Origin: a bacterium
GTDB taxonomy: Bacteria > Gemmatimonadota > Gemmatimonadetes > Gemmatimonadales > Gemmatimonadaceae
Length of the DNA stretch: 5,420 nt
Reading direction: 5' to 3'
NCBI GenBank assembly: GCA_021802745.1
Contig: JAJZRK010000217.1
Coordinates: 1 to 5,420 of the forward strand
Shown piece by piece: positions 1 to 5,180 of the stretch. Position 1 is the first letter of the stretch. Each line of letters starts with the position of its first letter. Both the position numbers and the translations under genes were made by a program. Under the pieces are notes generated by a model. The model saw only the letters and a program-made list of their open reading frames with translations, was not told the DNA's origin and did not search any database.

Positions 1-730
1 GATGAATCGCGGCCGCCCCCGCACCCTGCACCCCGCGCACGAACGCCGCCGACATCGCCGCCACCTGCCGCGGATCCTCGCCGAACGACCGCGTGTTGAT
101 GACCGGATTGGCGGGATTGTTGTTCACGTCCACCGTCGGCGCGAACACGGTATTGATGCCCACCGCCATCGCCTCGCGCCCGATGATCTCGCCCGCCCGG
201 CGCGCGAGCGAGGTGTCGCCCGTGGCGCCGATCGCCATGTTGGCGGGAAACACCGTCGCCGATCCGGCGCCGTACGTGTACGGTGCGAAGATCCCGCCCT
301 CGAGGCGGCCGAGGTTGGGCTCGAGGTCCGAATGCACGAGCATCGGGATGTGCGCGAGCCGCTGCAGGTCGTTGAGCTTGGCCGCCACCTCGATGGGCGT
401 GCCCAGCGACATCGTGATGCCGCCAACCTCATCCTTCACCACCCAGTCGCGCACCTCGACGAAGCTCGGGTCGGAGGTGCTCGTGTAGTCGCCCAGCACC
501 CAGGCCGACGTCATCTGCCCGACCTTCTGCCGCAGGGTCATGCCGGCCAGGGTTTGCTCGATCCATGTCCGCGCCGCATCGTTCAGGGGCGCGGTCAGCG
601 AGGCCGTGAACTTCGGCGCGGCCGGGCGGGTTACATCTGGGGTAACGGTGGCCGCGGGGCGGAGGCGGCCACACGAGGCCGCGGCGAACGCGGCGATAAC
701 CACTAGCGAGGCGAGACGACGAGCGTGCAT
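1..730 (-). CDS. GH3 glycoside hydrolase, NagZ-like lipoprotein (partial, 3' end outside window)
   Basis: Probable exo-acting glycoside hydrolase of family 3, closest by eye to the beta-N-acetylglucosaminidase (NagZ-like) branch; the substrate is inferred, most likely a cell-wall or chitin-type amino sugar. Reading left from ATG at 730, 243 codons are visible before the window edge. Residues 1-20 form a signal peptide (MHARR, then a hydrophobic run) ending in AASC, so Cys20 is a likely lipidation site; the lipobox is imperfect (Ala at -3). MTLRQKVGQM at 64-73 is the usual start of the GH3 barrel. SDLEPNLGR (134-142) sits where NagZ has D-E-G-G-x-x-x-R. FAPTVDVN at 196-203 followed by INTRSFGEDP at 211-220 is the strong GH3 signature, including the substrate-binding Arg. 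The acid/base loop and C-terminal half lie outside the window. Its start overlaps the divergent DUF1343 gene. Family call is firm; the exact specificity is not. Confidence 0.9.
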   Translation of the reverse strand, partial: MHARRLASLVVIAAFAAASCGRLRPAATVTPDVTRPAAPKFTASLTAPLNDAARTWIEQTLAGMTLRQKVGQMTSAWVLGDYTSTSDPSFVEVRDWVVKDEVGGITMSLGTPIEVAAKLNDLQRLAHIPMLVHSDLEPNLGRLEGGIFAPYTYGAGSATVFPANMAIGATGDTSLARRAGEIIGREAMAVGINTVFAPTVDVNNNPANPVINTRSFGEDPRQVAAMSAAFVRGVQGAGAAAIH

Positions 731-1876
731 AGGACCTGGGCGTGGGGAGTCGGAATGGCGTTCCTGGCGGCCTGTGCGTCTTCGGGGCCGCCAAGGGAAG
801 ATGCGGGCCGGGCCCGTCCGGAGAAAGTCCGGGCGAGCATGACGGTGCTCGTCGAGGACAGCCTGCGCCTGCTCGCCGGGCGCGGCGTGCTCTGGATTAC
901 CGAGCACCCGGGGGCCCGCGACGGCCTCCCGAGCCCGGCGGAATTGCGCGAGGATGCCCGCGTGCGCCGCATGAACGTGCACCTGCTCGCGGTCATCAGT
1001 CCCGACTCGGCCCTCAATGAGTCCGTCTGGCGGGGGGTCAACGGCGCCGTCATTGACCTCGACGACGGCGGCTTCGCGGCGCGCTCGTCGCTTGGCAAGA
1101 TCCAGCGGCTCGTGTCCGCGGCCGCGTCGCGCAAGGTGCGCGTCGTGATCCTCGATCATCCGCCGTCGCTGGGCGGCGACGTCAACGACGGGCCCATGTG
1201 GCGCCCCGTGGCGGGAAGCGACATCGCCATTCCCGTGCGGTACGGCCTGTCCGTGGGTGAGGCGCTGCGGGTCCTCGCCCCCACGCTGCCCGAAGGGGCC
1301 GACCTGCACGTCGTGCCGGCGCGCGGTGTCCGCCGCGCGAAGTTCTGGGGCAACGACAGCAAGCTGCCGTGGTCGTCGCCCGTGGCCGAGGTCAAGTCGG
1401 TGGACGATTTGCTCCTCGCCGCGGCGCTTCTCCCACTGGAAGGCACGGCGCTCTCCATCGGTCGCGGCACCGGGTACCCGTACGCACAGGTCGGGGCCCC
1501 GTGGCTCAACCCCAAGCGCGTGCTCGACGAGCTCGCCGATCGGCCCTTGTCCGGGGTGCGCTTCGTGGAGGAGCGATTCACCCCGCACGCCCCGACGGAC
1601 GGCAAGTATGATGGCGTGAGCCTGCCGGGCATCCGCATGGAGGTCGAAGACCGCGAGCGCGTGCAGACCGGACGCCTGGCGCTCGACCTCGCCTGGGCCG
1701 TGTGGAAAGTGCACGGCGACTCGCTGCGGCTCGCCAATGCCGCCGGCGCCCAGGGGCTCGGCCCGGCGCTCGCGCTCGTCGCTCGAGGGGCCGATCCCGA
1801 TTCGCTGGTGGACGCGAGCCTCGCGGCGCTCGTCGAATTCCAGAAGAAGGCCCGCAAGTTGATGATGTACCGCTGA
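725..1876 (+). CDS. DUF1343 / NamZ-like (GH171) exo-beta-N-acetylmuramidase homologue, divergent
   Basis: Member of the DUF1343 family, whose characterised members (NamZ, GH171) release N-acetylmuramic acid from the non-reducing end of peptidoglycan fragments. At 383 residues it has the family's usual length. Recognisable segments in order: VILDHPPSLGG (141-151, usual VLDRPNP-x-GG), DGPM (155-158), IPVRYGLSVGEAL (169-181, usual PVRHGMTVGELA), LHVVPARGVRR (194-204), LPLEGTALSIGRGT (236-249), VGAPWLNP (256-263), and a terminal FQKKARKLMMYR (372-383) like the family's closing F-x-x-x-R-x-K-Y-L-L-Y. GTG at 725 gives residues 1-17 as a short signal peptide with lipobox LAAC (Cys17), fitting export. 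ATG at 755 has the better ribosome-binding site but would destroy the signal. Several motifs normally near-invariant are altered (SPEHG reads SPDSA at 92-96), so activity is doubtful. It is divergent from a NagZ-like GH3 gene, a functionally sensible partner. Confidence 0.85.
   Translation: MHRTWAWGVGMAFLAACASSGPPREDAGRARPEKVRASMTVLVEDSLRLLAGRGVLWITEHPGARDGLPSPAELREDARVRRMNVHLLAVISPDSALNESVWRGVNGAVIDLDDGGFAARSSLGKIQRLVSAAASRKVRVVILDHPPSLGGDVNDGPMWRPVAGSDIAIPVRYGLSVGEALRVLAPTLPEGADLHVVPARGVRRAKFWGNDSKLPWSSPVAEVKSVDDLLLAAALLPLEGTALSIGRGTGYPYAQVGAPWLNPKRVLDELADRPLSGVRFVEERFTPHAPTDGKYDGVSLPGIRMEVEDRERVQTGRLALDLAWAVWKVHGDSLRLANAAGAQGLGPALALVARGADPDSLVDASLAALVEFQKKARKLMMYR
744..749 (+). promoter_or_regulatory. 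Possible ribosome-binding site for an alternative start of the NamZ-like gene
   Basis: GGGGAG lies 5 nt before the in-frame ATG at 755, whereas GTG at 725 has only GAGG at 708-711, 13 nt away. Initiation at 755 would give MAFLAAC, with too few residues before the cysteine and no basic residue for a signal peptide. Sequence signals therefore conflict: the ribosome site favours 755 and the export signal favours 725. Confidence 0.35.
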
Positions 1877-1918
1877 GCGCCAAGGCCCCGATTCGGGAAC
1901 TTCGTGCGTCCCAATGAG

Positions 1919-1947
1919 TTGATCCCGTCGTGACGGCGGCTTACAAT
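1919..1947 (+). promoter_or_regulatory. Sigma70-type promoter for the inositol-lipid gene cluster
   Basis: A -35-like TTGATC (1919-1924) and a -10-like TACAAT (1942-1947) are separated by exactly 17 nt, in the only sizeable non-coding gap of the window (1877-2027). The -10 matches the consensus at 5 of 6 bases and the -35 at 4 of 6. Transcription would begin near 1953-1955, leaving a leader of about 73 nt before the ATG at 2028. In a GC-rich background this AT-rich pair stands out. The rest of the gap shows no gene, RNA or clear terminator. Confidence 0.6.
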
Positions 1948-2027
1948 CAGTGCACCTGTTGGCATGCGGCCTTTCTGCGCATCCGGCGCGCCGTCCGCGC
2001 CCCAGTTGCTCCGCCCACCGACTCTCG

Positions 2028-2723
2028 ATGCGATCGCTCTGGGATTTGATCGTTGCAGGTTACCTGCGTGTCGTGGAACCGTTCATCGGTTTCCTCGTCC
2101 GCCGTCAGGTCCGTCCGAATACGCTCACCACCATCGGCACGCTGTGCACCTGTGCCACGGGGGTGGCGTTTGCCGCGGGGCATATCCGGACGGGCGGGTG
2201 GATTCTCGCCATCACGGCGGTCTTCGACCTCGCCGACGGCGCCGTGGCCCGGCGGACGAATCGCAGCACCACGTTCGGGGCGTTCTACGATTCCACGCTC
2301 GACCGCGTCGCCGATGGCTTCCTCTTCGGCGGGCTGATCTACTTTTTCGCCGCGGACTCGTGGCATCGCTCGATGCCGATGGTCATCGTCGGCCTGATCG
2401 GCATGGTGGCCACCTTCACCGTCTCGTACGCGCGCTCACGGGCCGAGTCGCTCGGCATCGAGATGAAGGGGATCGGCATGATGGAGCGCGGCGAGCGCAT
2501 CGCGCTCCTCGCGGCCCCGCAAGCGCTCTTCGGGCTGGCGCTCGATGGCGCCGTCCTGCGCCTGGTCTTCTCCCTCCTGTCGGCCAGCGTCCTGGTGACG
2601 GCCGTGCAGCGCATCACCCATGTTCGCGTGGCAACGCAGCCCGCGGAAGACGCGGGCCTCGCACCCGCGGCCGAATCGGCGCCTGTGGCGACTGGGCAGG
2701 CCGTCGAAGTGCCGCCTTCCTGA
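2028..2723 (+). CDS. CDP-alcohol phosphatidyltransferase, probable phosphatidylinositol-phosphate synthase
   Basis: Integral membrane enzyme that moves a phosphatidyl group from CDP-diacylglycerol to an alcohol. The family signature D-x2-D-G-x2-A-R-x8-G-x3-D-x3-D is complete: Asp67, Asp70, Gly71, Ala74, Arg75, Gly84, Asp88 and Asp92; the aspartates bind the metal and activate the acceptor hydroxyl. RPNTLT at 29-34 is the usual N-terminal motif. About six hydrophobic helices are visible (roughly 33-52, 55-68, 93-110, 115-135, 157-174, 176-196), followed by an Ala/Pro-rich tail from about 200 to 231. SYARSRAESLG (133-143) followed by MMERGERI (151-158) resembles phosphatidylinositol-phosphate synthases, and inositol-3-phosphate synthase lies 25 nt downstream, so inositol phosphate is the inferred acceptor. 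Phosphatidylglycerophosphate synthase is the main alternative. ATG 2028 is chosen because a GTG at 1950 falls at the promoter, before the expected transcript start, and adds 26 residues unlike the family. No clear Shine-Dalgarno precedes 2028. Confidence 0.88.
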   Translation: MRSLWDLIVAGYLRVVEPFIGFLVRRQVRPNTLTTIGTLCTCATGVAFAAGHIRTGGWILAITAVFDLADGAVARRTNRSTTFGAFYDSTLDRVADGFLFGGLIYFFAADSWHRSMPMVIVGLIGMVATFTVSYARSRAESLGIEMKGIGMMERGERIALLAAPQALFGLALDGAVLRLVFSLLSASVLVTAVQRITHVRVATQPAEDAGLAPAAESAPVATGQAVEVPPS

Positions 2724-2748
2724 CCTCGACATTCAGCTTTCGGATCTC

Positions 2749-4065
2749 GTGACCACTTCTCCTGCCACCATTCGTCCCGCTTCCGGCAAGCTGGGCATCC
2801 TGACCCCCGGACTGGGCGCGGTCGCCACCACCTTCATTGCCGGCGTCGAGAGTGTGCGCCGCGGCCTCAGCAAGCCGATCGGCTCGCTCACGCAGATGGC
2901 GACGATCCGGCTCGGCCGGCGCACCGAGAAGCGCGCGCCGCACATCCGCGACTTCGTGCCGCTCGCCGGGCTCGACGACATCGTCTTCGGCGCGTGGGAT
3001 CCGATTCCTGACGACGCGTACACCTCGGCGAAGAAGGCCGGCGTGCTCGAGGACAAGCACCTCGAGCCGCTGAAGGACTTCCTGCAGGCCATCAAGCCGA
3101 TGCCCGCCGTCTTCGACCAGCATTATGTGACGCGCATCCACGGCACGAATGTCAAGACCGGGCCCACCAAGCGCGACCTCGCGGAGCAACTGCGCAAGGA
3201 CATCCGCGACTTCAAGGCGACGCACGGCTGCGACCGGCTGGTCGCCGTCTGGTGCGGCTCCACCGAGATCTACATCACGCTTTCGGCGGTGCATCAGACG
3301 ATCGAGGCGTTCGAGCAGGCAATGGAGGAGAATCACCCCGACATCGCCCCGTCCATGCTGTACGCGTGGGCCTGCATCATGGAGGGCGTGCCGTACAACA
3401 ACGGGGCGCCCAACCTCGCGGTGGACACCCCGGCCCTGCTGGCGCTGGCGCTGCGCGAGGGGGTGCCGGTCTCCGGCAAGGACTTCAAGACGGGCCAGAC
3501 GTGGATGAAGACCGTCATTGCGCCGGCGCTGAAGGCGCGCATGCTCGGCCTCGCCGGCTGGTACTCCACCAACATCCTGGGCAATCGCGACGGCGAGGTG
3601 CTCGACGACCCCGCGTCGTTCAAGACCAAGGAGGCCTCCAAGCTGAGCGTGCTCCACACAATCCTGCAGCCCGAGACCTACCCCGACCTGTACGAGGGCT
3701 TCTCGCACGTCGTGCGCATCAACTACTACCCGCCGCGGGGCGACAACAAGGAGGGGTGGGACAACATTGATATCGTCGGGTGGATGGGGTACCCGATGCA
3801 GATCAAGGTCAACTTCCTGTGCCGCGACTCGATCCTGGCGGCCCCCATCGTCCTCGACCTGGCGCTGCTCAGCGATCTGGCCCATCGCGCCGGGATGAAG
3901 GGGATCCAGGAATGGTTAAGCTTCTATTACAAGTCGCCAATGGCCGCTGCGGGACTGCAGCCGGAGCACGATCTTTTCATCCAGCAGACCAAGCTGAAGA
4001 ACACGCTCCGCCACCTCATGGGGGAGGAGCAGATCACTCACCTGGGGCTGGAGTACTATCCGTGA
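2749..4065 (+). CDS. ino1: Inositol-3-phosphate synthase (Ino1 / MIPS)
   Basis: Converts D-glucose 6-phosphate to 1D-myo-inositol 3-phosphate in the cytoplasm with bound NAD (EC 5.5.1.4), supplying the head group for inositol lipids. From GTG 2749 it has 438 residues, normal for the bacterial branch. GILTPGLGAVATTF (16-29) is the NAD-binding start. NILGNRDG (275-282) and FKTKEASK (291-298) match the active-site block of the family, with Lys294 and Lys298 at the positions of the catalytic-site lysines; GDNK (331-334) supplies Lys334. CRDS (358-361) and YYKSPM (393-398) are also family motifs. The reading frame is open back to an ATG at 2620, inside the transferase gene, but family members begin a few residues before the K-L-G-I-L segment, which favours GTG 2749. 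It follows the phosphatidyltransferase by 25 nt and its TGA overlaps the next gene's GTG. The fourth family lysine appears replaced by Asp376. Confidence 0.95.
   Translation: MTTSPATIRPASGKLGILTPGLGAVATTFIAGVESVRRGLSKPIGSLTQMATIRLGRRTEKRAPHIRDFVPLAGLDDIVFGAWDPIPDDAYTSAKKAGVLEDKHLEPLKDFLQAIKPMPAVFDQHYVTRIHGTNVKTGPTKRDLAEQLRKDIRDFKATHGCDRLVAVWCGSTEIYITLSAVHQTIEAFEQAMEENHPDIAPSMLYAWACIMEGVPYNNGAPNLAVDTPALLALALREGVPVSGKDFKTGQTWMKTVIAPALKARMLGLAGWYSTNILGNRDGEVLDDPASFKTKEASKLSVLHTILQPETYPDLYEGFSHVVRINYYPPRGDNKEGWDNIDIVGWMGYPMQIKVNFLCRDSILAAPIVLDLALLSDLAHRAGMKGIQEWLSFYYKSPMAAAGLQPEHDLFIQQTKLKNTLRHLMGEEQITHLGLEYYP
4050..4053 (+). promoter_or_regulatory. Ribosome-binding site for the coupled lipoprotein gene
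   Basis: GGAG inside the last codons of ino1 is 8 nt before the GTG at 4062. The GTG shares GTGA with the ino1 stop codon, so the site supports this start and suggests translational coupling between the two genes. Confidence 0.55.
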
Positions 4066-4520
4066 TCCCACTGCGGCGTTTCGCACTGGTCGGCTTCGCC
4101 GTCGTGGCGGCCTGTTCGCCGCCTGACCGCCCGAACACCGACATTCGCCTCTGGACGCAGGACTTCGAGATCCGCGCGTGGAGCGACGTCACGCCGCCGG
4201 TTTCGCTCGAGCCGATCCACTACACGGTCGTCGTGCGCGACAAGAAGACGAAAGAGCCGATCGCGGACGGGCAGGGGCGCATCTACGTGACGAACGCCGA
4301 CGGCATCACCAAGTGGGACGGGTTCAAGTACGGCCCCGAGCCCGGCACGTATCACGCCACGCTGATGTTCCCCGCGGCGGGCGAGTGGGCCCTCGGGATC
4401 CAGTTCCGCCGCGATTCCACGCAGCTGCTGCAGAAGACCGTCGAAGACTGGCGGCAAACCGTATACGTAGGCGAAGATTTCGGCCCGGCCGCGACGCCGG
4501 CCACGCCCGTCAAGCCCTGA
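4062..4520 (+). CDS. Small lipoprotein with FixH/YtkA-like beta-sandwich domain
   Basis: Predicted 152-residue exported lipoprotein of unknown role. Residues 1-18 form a textbook signal: basic IPLRRF, a hydrophobic stretch, then VAAC with lipidated Cys18; Ser at +2 would fit outer-membrane sorting under E. coli rules. The mature part is one small domain: IHYTVVVRDKKTKEPI (52-67), a middle strand region with NADGITKWDG (78-87), then GTYHATLMFPAAGEWALGI (95-113). A strand, a D-x-x-x-x-x-P-I turn, and a G-x-Y-x-A-x-L-x-F-P-x-x-G-x-W ending recall FixH/YtkA-like domains, which occur in secreted or membrane-anchored proteins, some of them linked to metal or copper handling. No Met/His cluster that would mark metal binding is visible. 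The GTG start overlaps the ino1 stop by 4 bp, so it belongs to the same transcript; why a lipoprotein belongs with inositol-lipid genes is unclear. Domain assignment is by eye. Confidence 0.75.
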   Translation: MIPLRRFALVGFAVVAACSPPDRPNTDIRLWTQDFEIRAWSDVTPPVSLEPIHYTVVVRDKKTKEPIADGQGRIYVTNADGITKWDGFKYGPEPGTYHATLMFPAAGEWALGIQFRRDSTQLLQKTVEDWRQTVYVGEDFGPAATPATPVKP

Positions 4521-4528
4521 GACCAACC

Positions 4529-4840
4529 ATGAAGCACTTCTACCGCACACCGGTGCATCCCGACGCCGTCCTCACCGAGGCTGATGCCTTCTTCCCCACG
4601 ATCGGGCTGAAGCTCATGCACACGGCGGGCCGCACGCGCACCTATCGCGGCGTCGTCGGCACCCCCGAGGTGCCGGCCACGCTTGTCCTCGCCGTGAGGA
4701 TGGAGGGCGGGCACTACACGTTCGTCGAGGGGACCACCGACCAGATGGGCGAGAGCCGCCTCGACCGGAACGTCAAGAAGTTCTTCGTGCAGTTGCACCG
4801 CCTGGCCGACGCCCGGCATGAACTGACGGCGGCGTTCTAG
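4529..4840 (+). CDS. Hypothetical protein, 103 residues, soluble
   Basis: I do not recognise this protein. It starts at ATG 4529, 8 nt after the lipoprotein stop, with no strong Shine-Dalgarno. It has no signal peptide, no membrane segment and no cysteine. It opens with MKHFYRTPVHPD, has alternating hydrophobic stretches consistent with a small alpha/beta fold (LVLAVRMEGGHYTFVEGT at 52-69), and ends in a probable helix, RNVKKFFVQLHRLADARHEL (80-99). Codon use is GC3-rich like its neighbours and the frame is clean, so it is likely a real gene. Tight spacing puts it in the operon with ino1 and the lipoprotein, but nothing in the sequence indicates a phosphatase or another inositol-lipid enzyme. 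Confidence 0.7.
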   Translation: MKHFYRTPVHPDAVLTEADAFFPTIGLKLMHTAGRTRTYRGVVGTPEVPATLVLAVRMEGGHYTFVEGTTDQMGESRLDRNVKKFFVQLHRLADARHELTAAF

Positions 4841-4889
4841 GGAATGCCGACGCACGGACGGTCGCCGGGGCGCGGGGGAAGTCGTTAGA

Positions 4890-5168
4890 ATGCAGGACCC
4901 CCCGGAAGCGCCGGCGGGGCAGGGCGCCCCGTGGTCGCGCACCCTGGCCATCGGGTGCTTCATGGTGCCGCTCGGGTTCTTCTCGGGCGGCATGATTGCG
5001 GTGTTCATCTCGAAGGTCGTCGCGTACTTCACGCGCGCGCCGGCCTGCGACGGCGTGCCGACCTGCAATTGGCTGAACTGGATGGTGGCGGGCGCGGCGA
5101 TCGGCGCCGTGTCGCTCCCGTCGCTGGTGATGCGGGCGCTCCGGTCCCCGAAGCGCCCTGAACGATAG
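4890..5168 (+). CDS. Small two-helix membrane protein with paired inter-helix cysteines
   Basis: Predicted 92-residue membrane protein, not assigned to a family. The N-terminal 17 residues are Pro/Gly-rich and acidic. A first hydrophobic segment spans about 18-47 (glycine-rich, containing GFFSGGMIAVF), a second about 64-82 (WMVAGAAIGAVSLPSLVM), and the tail RALRSPKRPER is strongly basic. By the positive-inside rule the C-terminus should be cytoplasmic, placing the 48-63 loop outside. That loop carries Cys53 and Cys59 (ACDGVPTCNW), which could form a disulfide in the periplasm. ATG 4890 is preceded by a purine-rich GGGGGAA (4874-4880) 9 nt upstream. It lies 49 nt after the previous stop, and its own TAG touches the ribosome site of the next gene. 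Confidence 0.65.
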   Translation: MQDPPEAPAGQGAPWSRTLAIGCFMVPLGFFSGGMIAVFISKVVAYFTRAPACDGVPTCNWLNWMVAGAAIGAVSLPSLVMRALRSPKRPER

Positions 5169-5174
5169 AGGAGG
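5169..5174 (+). promoter_or_regulatory. Ribosome-binding site that fixes the TTG start of the lipoyl protein
   Basis: A perfect AGGAGG directly follows the upstream TAG and is 6 nt from TTG at 5181 but 15 nt from the in-frame ATG at 5190. Spacing therefore favours the TTG start. It is the strongest Shine-Dalgarno in the window. Confidence 0.75.
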
Positions 5175-5180
5175 CCCCCT

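Noticed and set aside
694..699. GATAAC as a -10 element for the NamZ-like gene
   Set aside because: It matches the consensus at only 4 of 6 bases and no -35-like hexamer is found at proper spacing.
2..706. 234-codon plus-strand open frame at the left edge
   Set aside because: It is antisense to the GH3 gene, whose signal peptide and RSFGEDP signature are unambiguous. The plus-strand translation is His/Arg-rich and domain-free.
1887..1897. Inverted repeat CCCGA-T-TCGGG after the NamZ-like gene
   Set aside because: The loop would be a single base and there is no T-run after it, so it cannot be supported as a terminator.
2620..2748. Upstream ATG extension of inositol-3-phosphate synthase
   Set aside because: The added residues overlap the end of the transferase gene, read as a shadow translation, and do not resemble the N-terminus of the family; GTG 2749 gives the expected start.
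2614..3885. 423-codon open frame on the minus strand opposite ino1
   Set aside because: It lies antisense to a clearly identified ino1 and the end of the phosphatidyltransferase gene. Its translation is low-complexity (rich in Arg, Leu, Val, His, Gly), typical of a mirror frame in GC-rich coding DNA, with no recognisable domain.
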